A DNA stretch of 64,000 nucleotides from the NCBI RefSeq assembly GCF_014698505.1, contig NZ_JACJTD010000028.1, forward strand, positions 1 to 64,000, written 5' to 3'. Positions 1-8,769 of this stretch are shown piece after piece; the stretch's first letter is position 1, and each line of letters starts with the position of its first letter. The DNA is from Nostoc foliaceum FACHB-393 (lineage in GTDB: Bacteria; Cyanobacteriota; Cyanobacteriia; Cyanobacteriales; Nostocaceae). The notes beneath the pieces were generated by a model. It was not told the origin of the DNA and ran no database searches. It was given only the letters and a program-made list of their open reading frames with translations. The translations under genes were made by a program, and so were the position numbers.

Positions 1-111
1 ACCTTGGGTCGCCAAATGCTTTTTTGCACCACAGTTGAGCATGAATTCTTATTGGATTTTCCACTCTCTCTGCCCCCTCAAATCTCTTCCCCTAGTAGTT
101 TACTTCTACTT

Positions 112-240
112 GTGTGTACACCGTAGCCTTGGAAAGGGGGGAAGCCGGAAATCTAGTTCCCTCCCCTTTACAAGGGGAGGGTTAGGGTGGGGTAAAAACC
201 AGCTTCTTAAACTACTTCAGACTTGTGTGTACACCGTAGG
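112..240. repeat. Composite interspersed repeat (copy 1, inverted relative to the copy near 14.2 kb)
   Basis: A G-rich block at about 127-194 contains two imperfect inverted G/C runs around CCGGAAATCTAG and ends in GTGGGGTA. It is flanked on both sides by GTGTACACCGTAG (about 113-125 and 227-239). The reverse complement of 14207-14291 carries nearly the same block, so the two copies are inverted about 14 kb apart. The open frame across it is repeat-derived and is not called as a gene. Confidence 0.7.
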
Positions 241-631
241 TTTATAGAGGGGGAGCCACAAAAACTCCTATTTTCCTCATAACACTCAAACTCCTTGATT
301 GGGTCTAATTCTGAGTTCGATGAATATAGTTATAGACATAACAATATGAGGAACTCGTGAAGAAAACTTATCTTCACCGTGACCTTTACCCTGAAGTGTG
401 AAAACATCGAAATAGTAAGGGTTTTAAGCCACGATAAATTCTCAACAATTTATCAACTAGAGAATAGGATTTTAATTTAGGGGGAAGCGATCGCTCTTTG
501 GAAAAAAGATAACGGTAAAAGTCAGGTTTTGCTTCTGTTCGGGTGTCATCATCAGTCACCTTGCACCCAGTTTTTCTGACTTCATTTTCTCTCAGTCTTA
601 AAACTGGGATGCTCCCTTAGTAATATTTCAA
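241..631. other. Gene-free stretch
   Basis: AT-rich sequence between the left repeat and the stop codon of the EVE-domain gene. I see no open frame, RNA gene or clear hairpin. One near-HIP1 site lies at about 488. Confidence 0.5.
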
Positions 632-1087
632 CTAGGAGGTTTTCATCGCCAGAATCTTCAGGGCTACTGCTTCAGGGACGGGCATCACCGATAACCGATT
701 ACCTTGTCTCACCAACATAAACTCTTCGGCGCTAAACTTCTCTTTGAGCATTGATAGCAAGATAGGGTTAGAAAAAGTCTCAACAAATTCCACTACAACA
801 GTTTGCCAGCGAGGAAATTCGGAACTTGATTTCGGGTCGTAGTATTTACTTTCTGGCTCAAACTGGTTCGGGTCAGCAATATTTTTTTTCACTACACGCA
901 TTAACCCAGCAATATTAGGAGGATTAGCATTGGAATGATAAAAAAAAGCTAAGTCTCCTTCATCCATTTGGCGCAAAAAGTTGCGAGCTTGATAGTTGCG
1001 AACACCGTCCCAGATAGTCTCTTTTTGCTGTTGAAGGTCAGCAATGCTATAGGCTTCTGGCTCTGATTTCATTAGCCAATAATTCAT
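632..1087 (-). CDS. EVE domain-containing protein (thymocyte nuclear protein 1-like)
   Basis: A 151-residue, single-domain protein that matches the EVE fold along its whole length. It opens with NYWLMKSEPEAYSI, followed by WDGVRNYQARNFLR and then AFFYHSNANPPNIAG, the typical EVE signatures. The C-terminal half has the SEFPRWQTVVVEF strand and the LVRQGNRLSVMPV segment. EVE domains belong to the PUA-like superfamily and are thought to bind modified bases in DNA or RNA; they often occur near restriction or modification genes. The substrate cannot be read from sequence. The ATG at 1087 gives the standard family N-terminus. The gene stands alone on the minus strand and diverges from nothing obvious. 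Confidence 0.9.
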   Translation of the reverse strand: MNYWLMKSEPEAYSIADLQQQKETIWDGVRNYQARNFLRQMDEGDLAFFYHSNANPPNIAGLMRVVKKNIADPNQFEPESKYYDPKSSSEFPRWQTVVVEFVETFSNPILLSMLKEKFSAEEFMLVRQGNRLSVMPVPEAVALKILAMKTS

Positions 1088-1143
1088 TTACAAAAATTAT
1101 CTATATACAAAAGCATTTTAATTTTGAGCAGGTAACTAAGTTC

Positions 1144-1192
1144 GTAGTAAGGACTTTAGTCCTTATTTTTTAAGCACTAAAGTCCTTACTAC
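1144..1192. repeat. Perfect 17-bp inverted repeat (REP-like hairpin)
   Basis: Arms GTAGTAAGGACTTTAGT (1144-1160) and its exact reverse complement (1176-1192) enclose a 15-nt T/A-rich loop. It lies between two minus-strand genes, downstream of the methyltransferase gene. It could act as a terminator hairpin or may be only an interspersed palindrome. Confidence 0.8.
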
Positions 1193-1221
1193 AAGCCTTC
1201 TTGCACTAGTGAATATTTGGC

Positions 1222-1941
1222 TTAACTACGATAAGCTATAACGGCATAAAACGGATCTCCTCCAGCTGCACCCAACCACTGTAAGATATTCGGTAATGTT
1301 GATTTATGAGCTATAACTTCTGCGGTTGTAAATCCTGGAACTGATGCGAAGTAAGCTTTGACTAATTCCACTCGCTGTGATTCTGAAGCCTCCCGCCAAG
1401 CTTGAATCGCCTTTTCAAAAAACATGCGGTTAGAAAAACTGATAATTGCAACACCGCCGGGTTTCAAGATGCGGTAAATTTCGGAAAATACTGCTTCTGG
1501 ATATTGCACATACTGCACAGATACACAATTGAGAACAGCATCAAAATCTTCATCTGGCAAAGGTAGCTGCGGTTTTTCGTTAAAATTTTGCACAAAATAA
1601 TGATTTAAGCGCGGATTACGTGCTAATTCCTCGGCGTTGAGTCCGTGTCCTTCCACATGGTCAAACTCCATCTCTTCTGGCAGATGAGACACCCAACTGC
1701 TCATCATATCAAAAATGCGGGTGTTGGGTTTCAGGCGATCGCGGTATAAATCCGTTAGCTGTTGAATAAATCCTTCATCTACATGGGTGACAAAGCGGGG
1801 ATAAGCATAGAACAGCTTATCGTCTGTGTCGTCTAATTTTAGGCGTTGATTCGGTCTTAACTGCATGAATCTCTGTTTTGGAGTACTTTTTTTGAAAATT
1901 GCGGCAATTTCAGATATTTTTTCACAAACACTATGTAACAT
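1222..1941 (-). CDS. Class I SAM-dependent methyltransferase (type 11-like)
   Basis: A 239-residue protein. The core resembles methyltransferase type 11: motif I is the unusual RIFDMMSSWVSHLP (about residues 75-88), in which the normal glycine-rich loop is replaced by DxMSSWVSH. Later come DFDAVLNCVSVQYVQYP and RILKPGGVAIISFSNR, the post-motif-III region. That altered motif I is, to my knowledge, typical of a plant/cyanobacterial subfamily rather than a sign of inactivation. The substrate is unknown. The start is uncertain: the ATG at 1941 or the internal ATG at 1866 (MQLRPNQRLKLDD) would both work, and the extra 25 residues look unconserved. It diverges from the glycosyltransferase gene, with 53 nt between the ATGs. 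Confidence 0.8.
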   Translation of the reverse strand: MLHSVCEKISEIAAIFKKSTPKQRFMQLRPNQRLKLDDTDDKLFYAYPRFVTHVDEGFIQQLTDLYRDRLKPNTRIFDMMSSWVSHLPEEMEFDHVEGHGLNAEELARNPRLNHYFVQNFNEKPQLPLPDEDFDAVLNCVSVQYVQYPEAVFSEIYRILKPGGVAIISFSNRMFFEKAIQAWREASESQRVELVKAYFASVPGFTTAEVIAHKSTLPNILQWLGAAGGDPFYAVIAYRS

Positions 1942-1994
1942 ATTTTAATAACAGCAGGATACCTAAATAGCAGTATTCAATTTTTATCAATTCA

Positions 1995-3644
1995 ATGTTA
2001 TATAAACTACACTTCTTACAGCATATTTGGCGACAGATCCGCCTAGTCGCATCATTACCATATCTTAGTTTGTTAGTTTGGATACTGCCCTTATTACTAT
2101 TTACTGCTGGACATAATAGCCTGATGGCACATGATGAAGGGCTTTACGCATCACGTGCCCGTCTGATGTTTGATTCTGGTAATTGGATAGCTCCTTGGGA
2201 AAGAGCACATCATAAAACTCCTGGCCCTTATTGGATAATTGCCAGTTTTTACAAGCTGTTTGGTATCAGTGATACTAGTGCGCGTCTTCCTAGTATGATT
2301 GCTGGCATTTTTAGCTTGTGGCTGGTGTATGAAATTGGCAAAATTATGCTAGGCAAAAAATTAGGTTGGCTAGCTGCTGCAATTTTAAGTGTAGAATTTC
2401 TCTGGCTGCAATGTTCTCGCTTAAGTACACCTGATGGGCCAATGATTTTCTTGGTACTTTTAGCTATTTTGTCTTTAATAAAAACAGAATTATATCCTAA
2501 ATCTCGCTATTTTTGGAGTTTTCTAGCTGGTTTAAGTTTAGGTTTAGGCTTCTTAGTCAGAAGCTTTATGATTTTTTTGCCAATTATAGCTTTATTACCT
2601 TATTTAATTTGGGAACATCGCCGTCATCGTCATCTTACTAACCCAATTTTATATTTAGGTTTTTTCGTAGGTTTAATACCTACCTGTATTTGGCTGTGGT
2701 TAAGCTGGCTGCACTACGGAAGCCAAAGTTTTGAGGAGTTACTCAAGTTTGTTGTGCAGCTAGGTTCTGAAGAACGGGAGTCTAATGGGCTACTATTCTA
2801 TGTCTGGAATATTCCTGTAAAAGCATTTCCTTGGGCTTTTTTCGGACTTTTAGGTTTATTTTTAACTCTCCGTCGTCCCATTCCTCGTTACCAGTTAATA
2901 TTAGTTGGATTTCCACTTGTTTTATTTGTAGAAATTAGTATTTTTAGCACTCGTTTATCTCACTATAGTCTTTGCCTTTATCCGTTCATCGCTTTGTTTG
3001 CATCTGTGGGTTTAAACTGGCTAGGCAATATTTACCAGACAGGAATTCCCCCACAATTCCCTCTTCAACAAGGTAGAATAAATCTTTTTGCAAAGAAGAA
3101 TCTTCCCCGAAACCTCAGTTATGGCTTGGGTGGATTAGGTGTTTTACTTGTTATAGCGAGTATTGGCATTTTTAGTTGGGGTAGTTCTGACATCCACAAG
3201 TATGCAACTATTGGCTTGGCTATGGGCTTGGGTTGGTTAATTTTGCCTGTGGTGTGGATTGCTCGTTACCACTTTGACAAAAAGTTTCTCACAGCGCGTT
3301 ATTGGATTGCAGGTTGGTTAATTCCCTGTTGGCTGGCTTTGGCGACGATGGGTAGCATAGGCCTGTTAAGTGACTATAACCCTGGTTTGAAACCTTTTTT
3401 ACAACAAAGTGCGATCGCTTCAATTCTCCAATCTCATCCTACCTATTATGTGGATATAGACGCTAAAACCAAAGTACTGCTTAATTTCTATCTTCCTACT
3501 CGTCCCCAACCAGTAGTTTCTATTTCCCAAGTACCAGCTTTGAGCTATGCTTGGATCTATGCTGACCAGTCCTCTAAATTATCTCGACCTCACCGCATTA
3601 TCGGTACAGTCAAAGAGTCCCAGTTGATTCAAGTTCTTCCCTAA
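1995..3644 (+). CDS. Glycosyltransferase family 39-like integral membrane protein
   Basis: A 549-residue polytopic membrane protein of the PMT_2/ArnT-like superfamily. These GT-C enzymes move a sugar from a polyprenyl-phosphate donor to a lipid or protein acceptor on the outer face of the membrane. The first loop after the N-terminal membrane helix carries AHDEGLYASRAR (Asp47-Glu48), the expected catalytic acidic pair, followed by HHKTPGPYW and a DTSARLPS segment as in ArnT. About ten to twelve hydrophobic helices follow, with a C-terminal soluble tail. Donor and acceptor are not predictable. It is divergent from the methyltransferase gene and 77 nt upstream of the MarR gene. Confidence 0.85.
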   Translation: MLYKLHFLQHIWRQIRLVASLPYLSLLVWILPLLLFTAGHNSLMAHDEGLYASRARLMFDSGNWIAPWERAHHKTPGPYWIIASFYKLFGISDTSARLPSMIAGIFSLWLVYEIGKIMLGKKLGWLAAAILSVEFLWLQCSRLSTPDGPMIFLVLLAILSLIKTELYPKSRYFWSFLAGLSLGLGFLVRSFMIFLPIIALLPYLIWEHRRHRHLTNPILYLGFFVGLIPTCIWLWLSWLHYGSQSFEELLKFVVQLGSEERESNGLLFYVWNIPVKAFPWAFFGLLGLFLTLRRPIPRYQLILVGFPLVLFVEISIFSTRLSHYSLCLYPFIALFASVGLNWLGNIYQTGIPPQFPLQQGRINLFAKKNLPRNLSYGLGGLGVLLVIASIGIFSWGSSDIHKYATIGLAMGLGWLILPVVWIARYHFDKKFLTARYWIAGWLIPCWLALATMGSIGLLSDYNPGLKPFLQQSAIASILQSHPTYYVDIDAKTKVLLNFYLPTRPQPVVSISQVPALSYAWIYADQSSKLSRPHRIIGTVKESQLIQVLP

Positions 3645-3721
3645 GATAGATGTAAGGCAACTATTGCTAAAAAAAATCGTTCTAGTTATGATAATAGTAC
3701 GTATACTAAGTATTTTGCTAA

Positions 3722-4189
3722 ATGGTTTCTACATCTAATCCCTCCCCAGCTTTAGATTCGTGGCAGCAAAATCTCGCACCATACAATTTGGGCTACAGAA
3801 TCAAATTAGTCTCACAACTGCTCAGTCGCAAGTTTACTGAAAGGCTAGAACCTTTTGGACTTACGCCATTTCACTGGTTGGTGTTGTGCTGTTTGTGGCA
3901 AGAAGATGGTTTACCCACTTCTAGTATTGGTGACAAACTCAAACAAGTGGGAGGGACTTTAACAGGCGTACTAGATCGGATGGAAGAACGCGGCTTGGTG
4001 CGTCGAGAACGTGACACTCACGATCGCCGCATCTGGCGAATTTGGTTAACGGATGCAGGTAAGGAACTAGAAGCTGTCTTACCACCAATCGCCGCAGCCG
4101 TTCGTGATGAGGCGATGGACGGTATTTCCTTTGCTGACCGGGAACTGTTTTCCCAAATATTGAATCGGGCGATCGCTAACCTCTCCTAA
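3722..4189 (+). CDS. MarR family winged-helix transcriptional regulator
   Basis: A 155-residue protein with the MarR layout: an N-terminal dimerisation helix (SRKFTERLEPFGLT), a helix-turn-helix around GLPTSSIGDKLKQVGGTLTGVLDRMEERGL (in two adjoining helices), a wing with RRERDTHDRRIWRIWLT carrying the DxRxxxxxLT signature, and C-terminal helices closing the dimer. MarR proteins are usually repressors released by small phenolics or oxidants; the ligand here is unknown. The AT-rich leader (3690-3721) has TACGTATA-type partial symmetry that could be an autoregulatory operator, but this is weak. It follows the glycosyltransferase gene on the same strand and may be co-transcribed with it. Confidence 0.88.
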   Translation: MVSTSNPSPALDSWQQNLAPYNLGYRIKLVSQLLSRKFTERLEPFGLTPFHWLVLCCLWQEDGLPTSSIGDKLKQVGGTLTGVLDRMEERGLVRRERDTHDRRIWRIWLTDAGKELEAVLPPIAAAVRDEAMDGISFADRELFSQILNRAIANLS

Positions 4190-4203
4190 AGATAATGCCA
4201 CAA

Positions 4204-4401
4204 TCACCCAACCGGGGGAAGTGCTGTAAAGATTTGTTTTGAAACAATATTAATTACGTATGCTAAAAAATTAAGGATTTTTTCTGGAAATATTAGGCAT
4301 TCTAAACTATCTAACTTCAGATTGCCGTAGCGTTCACGAATAGTTTCTAAATATTGCTGTAAATTAAAATCCTTGGGAATATCAGAGTTTTCTTTTAAAG
4401 T
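4204..4401 (-). pseudogene. Relic of an NACHT/WD-type NTPase leader segment
   Basis: On the minus strand a 66-codon open stretch without an ATG, bounded by TAG (4402-4404) and TGA (4204-4206), reads DIPKDFNLQQYLETIRER followed by YGNLKLDSL and then diverges. As I recall, this resembles the short leader found before effector or repeat domains in cyanobacterial NACHT-family proteins. There is no start codon and no downstream domain, so I call a remnant. The family link is from memory and needs a search. Confidence 0.4.
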
Positions 4402-4430
4402 CTATAACTAATATACTGTGCATGGATATT

Positions 4431-4435
4431 AGGAG
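4431..4435 (+). promoter_or_regulatory. Ribosome binding site that fixes the Uma2 start
   Basis: AGGAG ends 7 nt before the ATG at 4443. The alternative ATG at 4422 has no such site, so the downstream ATG is preferred. Confidence 0.65.
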
Positions 4436-4442
4436 TAGTTTT

Positions 4443-5267
4443 ATGGTTCTACAAGTTAACCCCATCCAAAAAGAACCAATTGTTACTTGGGAAGCACTTC
4501 CAGCCGACTTCATTTTACCTGACGATCCAGTGGAAAATATTCAACAACCTGCGATCGCTGCTGCGCTTACCGATGCTTTGGGAAGCACAGGACGCATCCA
4601 ACCTCAAATGCTGATTGGCTCTAATTTTGGACTTGTAGCCACAGTCAACAAAAAAATTGTCGTTAAAGCCCCTGATTGGTTTTACGTTCCTCAAGTGCAG
4701 TCTGTAGGAACAAATGTAGTTCGTCGCAGCTATACCCCGAATTTAGAAGGCGCGGCTGTAGCTGTGGTGATGGAATTTCTCTCAGATACAGAAGGTGGAG
4801 AACTATCAGTCCGCTCAACTCCACCCTACGGTAAACTCTATTATTACGAAAAGATTCTCCAAGTTCCAACCTACGTAACCTACGACCCTTACGAACCAAG
4901 CATAGAACTACGATGCTTGCAAAATGGGCAATATACTTTGCAGCAAGCAGACGCTAATGGCCGTTACTGGATTCCTGAGTTAGAGTTATTTCTCGGAATT
5001 TGGCAAGGTGAAAGATTATGTCAAACTATGAATTGGCTGCGCTGGTGGGATACAGAAGGAAATTTGCTGTTGTGGAGCAGCGAACAAGCCCAACAAGAAC
5101 GCCAACGCGCTGAACAGGAAAGCCAACGTGCTGAACAGGAACGCCAGCGTGCTGAACAGGAACGCCAGCGTGCTGAACAGGAACGCCAGCGTGCTGAACA
5201 GGAACGCCAGCGTGCTGATATATTAGCAGCTAAGTTACGTGAGCTAGGTATTGACCCTGATGCTTAG
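4443..5267 (+). CDS. Uma2 family (DUF820) endonuclease-like protein with QRAEQER repeat tail
   Basis: A 274-residue protein. The first ~200 residues are a Uma2/DUF820 domain, a cyanobacteria-expanded PD-(D/E)XK-fold family that is annotated as a putative nuclease but whose role is unproven. Visible elements are VVKAPDWFYVPQV (the catalytic D and nearby region), VAVVMEFLSDTEG (V-E core strand), GKLYYYEKILQVPTYVTYDP, and LGIWQGERL. The tail (about residues 215-258) is a heptad array of QRAEQER units, a highly charged coiled coil, and ends in the family signature LRELGIDPDA. The array is a near-perfect 21-bp tandem DNA repeat at about 5094-5215. The AGGAG at 4431 supports the ATG at 4443. There are two relatives in the window: one intact at 18158 and one relic at 8103. 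Confidence 0.85.
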   Translation: MVLQVNPIQKEPIVTWEALPADFILPDDPVENIQQPAIAAALTDALGSTGRIQPQMLIGSNFGLVATVNKKIVVKAPDWFYVPQVQSVGTNVVRRSYTPNLEGAAVAVVMEFLSDTEGGELSVRSTPPYGKLYYYEKILQVPTYVTYDPYEPSIELRCLQNGQYTLQQADANGRYWIPELELFLGIWQGERLCQTMNWLRWWDTEGNLLLWSSEQAQQERQRAEQESQRAEQERQRAEQERQRAEQERQRAEQERQRADILAAKLRELGIDPDA

Positions 5268-5350
5268 GCGTAGCCCGCACGCTCCGCGTAGCTTGCTTCC
5301 CCGGAGGGGTACGGCAGAGAGAGCTACGTGACCATCGTAGACATCACATA
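5266..5350. repeat. Interspersed REP-like sequence
   Basis: GGCGTAGCCCGC, CTCCGCGTAGC, CCCCGGAGGGG and GTAGACATC appear in sequence right after the Uma2 stop codon. Related words recur at 18120-18135, 21841-21875 and 60455-60480. This looks like a dispersed cyanobacterial repeat and not coding DNA. Confidence 0.55.
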
Positions 5351-5402
5351 ACCTAAAGGGATGCTGGGAATAATAATTTTGGGACATCTGCACCAAAATT
5401 CT

Positions 5403-6257
5403 ATGAAACAGCAAAAAAATCAGTTCAGCCATCTTACTGCGATCGAAAGAAATTATCTGTCATTTCCTGCACAGCTTTTATTAAATCAAAACCTTTTACA
5501 AGGCAAAATACTAGACTTTGGTTGTGGCGTTGGTAATGATGTTAAAATATTACGCCAAAAAGGTTTTGATATTACAGGCTATGATCCTTATTATTTCCCA
5601 GAATATCCTGACACTAAATTTGATACAATAATTTGCTTCTATGTTTTAAATGTTTTATTCACTGAAGAACAAACGAATGTTCTTATGGAAGTATCACACT
5701 TATTAAAACCAGGAGGTAAAGCTTATTATGCTGTAAGAAGGGATATCAAAAGAGAAGGATTTCGAGAACATTATATCCACAAAAAACCGACATATCAATG
5801 TATTGTTAAACTTCCCTTCCTTTCAGTTTGCTTAGATGAGCATCGGGAAGTATATGAATATGTTCACTATAATCATCAGCGAAATTCAGCTAATTATTGT
5901 ATATTCTGTAATCCCCATAGAAATCTAAAATTATTAACTGAATCAGCAACGGCTTATGCTATTTTTGATGGCTATCCAATAAGTAAAGGTCATGTTTTGG
6001 TTATTCCCAAGCGTCATGTTAGCAGTTATTTTGAACTACCATTAAAAGAGCAATCTGCTTGCTGGTTTATGGTGAATAAAGTACAAGAAATTCTTAAAGC
6101 AGAATTTGAACCTGATGGCTTTAATATAGGAATGAACATCAATCGAGCCGCTGGTCAAAATATTATGCACGCCAGTATTCATATCATCCCTCGCTACAAA
6201 GGTGATACTGTCTCTACTAAAAGTGGAATCAGGAACGTTATTCCTAAAAAGCAATAG
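5403..6257 (+). CDS. Methyltransferase-HIT domain fusion protein
   Basis: Two domains in 284 residues. The N-terminal half is a class I methyltransferase: motif I ILDFGCGVGND (about 36-46), then GYDPYYFPEYPDTKFDTI and LLKPGGKAYYAVRR. The C-terminal half is a HIT (histidine-triad) domain: a CxxC pair in NYCIFCNP (Cys166, Cys169), DGYPISKGHVLVIPKRH, NRAAGQNIMH and the triad region HASIHIIPRYKGD. The HIT triad is normally HxHxH with the middle His as nucleophile; here it reads His256-x-Ser258-x-His260, with Ser encoded by AGT. So nucleotidyl-transfer chemistry is doubtful even though the fold and end motif are kept. An upstream ATG at 5361 is possible, but MKQQKNQF looks like the natural N-terminus. 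Substrates are unknown. Confidence 0.82.
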   Translation: MKQQKNQFSHLTAIERNYLSFPAQLLLNQNLLQGKILDFGCGVGNDVKILRQKGFDITGYDPYYFPEYPDTKFDTIICFYVLNVLFTEEQTNVLMEVSHLLKPGGKAYYAVRRDIKREGFREHYIHKKPTYQCIVKLPFLSVCLDEHREVYEYVHYNHQRNSANYCIFCNPHRNLKLLTESATAYAIFDGYPISKGHVLVIPKRHVSSYFELPLKEQSACWFMVNKVQEILKAEFEPDGFNIGMNINRAAGQNIMHASIHIIPRYKGDTVSTKSGIRNVIPKKQ

Positions 6258-6395
6258 TTTTTCTGTAAAAATTCAGGAATCATAATTCTGCTGTAACTTA
6301 ACCGCTTTCAAGTGATTATTAAAATAGCTGGAACCTCATGACTTGTTCAAACTTATCTCATAAGGTTGAGATCATCACTTAAGTGCTTCGTTACC

Positions 6396-8006
6396 ATGCA
6401 TTTTCAGTACAACCTCTACTTTGTTATTCTGAGCGTTACTGTAATCATCTCAATTACTGTTGCGTTTGCAGCTTGGCAGCGTCGTTCAATTTCTTTGGCT
6501 AGCAAGCCTTTCATTTCGATGATGCTAGCGATCGCAGGATACGCTACAGTTGCAGCAATGGAAGCAGCAGCAATTATCCTCCGAGAAAAAATATTTTGGT
6601 CAAAGCTGGAGTATGTCGGCTCAGGCAGTGTAATTACGCTCTTCCTCATATTTGCAATGCACTTCACGAATAAAAATCGTTGGCTAACGCCTCGAAATAC
6701 AGCGTTGCTATGGGCTATTCCTACCTTCAATGTAATTTTGGTAGCAACAAACGAATGGCATGGTTTAGTCTGGTCTGGCTTTTTGCCAGATCCAAAAGGA
6801 ACTAATTTTGTGATTTATCAACATAATCTTGGTTTTTTTTGGGTCATGGTCTGCGTTTACCTCTACACGGTTACAGGGGTAGTAATGCTTATTCAGAAAG
6901 CCTTACTGCCATCAGTTCTGTCTCGTCGGCAGTCAAGCATGGCATTAGCTGGTGCAATATTACCAATATTAGGCGCTAGCTTGTATATGCTTCGCCTCAC
7001 TCCTCCTGGTCTAAACATCACTCCCATGAGTTTCATGCTGGCCGGGTTGTTCTATTTTGTTAGCCTTTTTCGCTTTCGGATGTTTGACCTCGTTCCTGTA
7101 GCTAGAGACACGCTGATTGAGAATATGAGTGACGGTGTACTGGTGTTAGATGCCCAAAACCGGATTATTGACTTTAATCCGGCACTAAAACGACTGATTG
7201 GGGTAAAAAAGCAGTATATTGGACAGCCTGCTGCTCAAGTTCTGGCCATTTTGCCAGAAATTGTCAGGCTTTACCATGCTCATGAAAGTGACAAAACAGA
7301 GATATTCATAGATTCGGTAACTCCTTGTTATGTAGAGCTACTAATTACCTCATTACACAATGAGCGCAAGCAGTTAACAGGCCGTTTGCTTGTTTTGCGT
7401 GACGTTACCCAACGTTATCAGGCTGAATCCGAGCTGCGACAGGCGAATGAATATTTGCAAAAACAGGTACTCGAAATTAAAGTCTTACAAGTTCAGTTAC
7501 GAGAACAGGCTATGCGGGACGGACTGACAGGCTTGTTTAATCGGCGTTATTTTGACGAGATATTTCCACAAGAACTAATACGAGCAACGCGGGATTTTGG
7601 TAGAGTTGCCTTGATAATTATGGATATCGATTATTTTAAAAATATTAATGATACATTCGGTCATCAAGTTGGCGATCGCGTAATTCAGGCATTTGCAGAC
7701 ATTCTTCGCAACTATAGTGACTCTCCAAACATTGTGTGCAGATATGGTGGTGAGGAGTTTGTATTGGTTTTACCTGGTCTGACACAGGAGAAAGCGTTTC
7801 AGCACGCCGAAAAAATCCGGTTATCGTTTCAAGCTTCACTGTTGGAATCTGGAGGTAAAGAAATAGATACGACGGTTTCGGGTGGAGTGGGCATGTTTCC
7901 AGATCATGGAAAAACCAGTGATGAGTTATTGCTAGTAGTGGATAAAGCGTTATATGCTGCTAAATTAGATGGGCGCAATTGTATCAAGTGCGTACAATCT
8001 AATTGA
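6396..8006 (+). CDS. Diguanylate cyclase with N-terminal 7TM and PAS domains
   Basis: A 536-residue membrane protein from the ATG at 6396 (a TTG at 6366 would add 10 residues). Residues 1 to about 225 contain around seven hydrophobic helices in the pattern of the histidine-kinase N-terminal 7TM domain. A PAS domain follows (LIENMSDGVLVLDAQNRIIDFNPA), then a short coiled coil and a GGDEF domain starting at MRDGLTGLFNRRYFDE. The active-site motif is intact as GGEEF at about residues 451-455, so c-di-GMP synthesis is expected. The RxxD inhibitory site usually found five residues upstream is absent (SDSPN), so product inhibition through the I-site is unlikely. Its signal is unknown; it stands alone between gene-poor gaps. 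Confidence 0.9.
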   Translation: MHFQYNLYFVILSVTVIISITVAFAAWQRRSISLASKPFISMMLAIAGYATVAAMEAAAIILREKIFWSKLEYVGSGSVITLFLIFAMHFTNKNRWLTPRNTALLWAIPTFNVILVATNEWHGLVWSGFLPDPKGTNFVIYQHNLGFFWVMVCVYLYTVTGVVMLIQKALLPSVLSRRQSSMALAGAILPILGASLYMLRLTPPGLNITPMSFMLAGLFYFVSLFRFRMFDLVPVARDTLIENMSDGVLVLDAQNRIIDFNPALKRLIGVKKQYIGQPAAQVLAILPEIVRLYHAHESDKTEIFIDSVTPCYVELLITSLHNERKQLTGRLLVLRDVTQRYQAESELRQANEYLQKQVLEIKVLQVQLREQAMRDGLTGLFNRRYFDEIFPQELIRATRDFGRVALIIMDIDYFKNINDTFGHQVGDRVIQAFADILRNYSDSPNIVCRYGGEEFVLVLPGLTQEKAFQHAEKIRLSFQASLLESGGKEIDTTVSGGVGMFPDHGKTSDELLLVVDKALYAAKLDGRNCIKCVQSN

Positions 8007-8102
8007 TGAGATGTAGAAATTTCAACAATCATTGATGAAAAATACATAAATTTAAAAAACCTAAGTTTTCGGTTTTGTTGAAAATATTGCAAAATATTTC
8101 AA

Positions 8103-8255
8103 TTAACCCAGATTATCTGGATCTATTCCCAGCGCTCTTAATTGTTCTGTCAATTATTACACTTTTTGTGCTGCTTGGTGAGCGTGTTATGTTTCTTGTT
8201 TTATTTGTTCTGCGGGCGTAAGATACTGTTGTCCTTGCTCATCATACCAATACAT
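8103..8255 (-). pseudogene. C-terminal relic of a Uma2 family gene
   Basis: In one minus-strand frame the sequence reads WYDEQGQQYLTPAEQIKQE, stop, HQAAQKV, two stops, then LTEQLRALGIDPDNL and a stop. This is the typical coiled-coil tail and end signature (LxxLGIDPD) of cyanobacterial Uma2 proteins, interrupted by three nonsense codons. No catalytic domain is present upstream. Clearly decayed. Confidence 0.7.
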
Positions 8256-8769
8256 CTATTATCCTGTTACACCGCAATAATTTATCCTTTCACAATCCAA
8301 TTATCTTGATGATGCAATGTTTTACTTTGACTAAGGGATACCACTTGTGGTATTGACAAACAGCCAAGATTTGACAGATATAATAATCACTGGCTCGTTT
8401 CCTGGTTGTGCAGAGCATTGCTTTAGCTAAAGTTGCAGGCCAGTCAAGAATCCAGGTATTTCTATGTCATCAAGGAAGCTGCTTAAGCTGATAAAATTTT
8501 AGTAACTCTTAACTATTAATAAATATATAAGTGCTTAGTGCTATTAATGCTTTATATTTAGCGACAGGGTGGTACAAACAGCCACTCATCTTCAAATACT
8601 TAGGAGGCAGCACCCACCGGGAGCAACTCACGCTCCAATACCATCAGCACGTAGCGCAAGTAAAGGTTAAGTTGATATTAAAACGAATAATTTTTGCTGA
8701 ATTGCGACAGATAAAGACTAAACTAAAAAGTCCTGTGCAGCAAAACCTGTAGCTTTAAATGAAGTAATC
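8256..8769. other. Leader region of serA without a convincing gene
   Basis: About 510 nt of AT-rich DNA. A 73-codon open frame at 8531-8752 lacks a ribosome binding site and family features, so it is not called. A small palindrome, ATACCAC-TT-GTGGTAT, sits at 8339-8354. The serA promoter should lie in the distal part. Confidence 0.4.

Noticed and set aside
35..247. 70-codon open frame at the left edge
   Set aside because: It consists mostly of interspersed repeat sequence that recurs inverted near 14.2 kb; no ribosome site or family pattern.
8531..8752. 73-codon frame before serA
   Set aside because: No coding signature or ribosome site; probably part of the serA leader.
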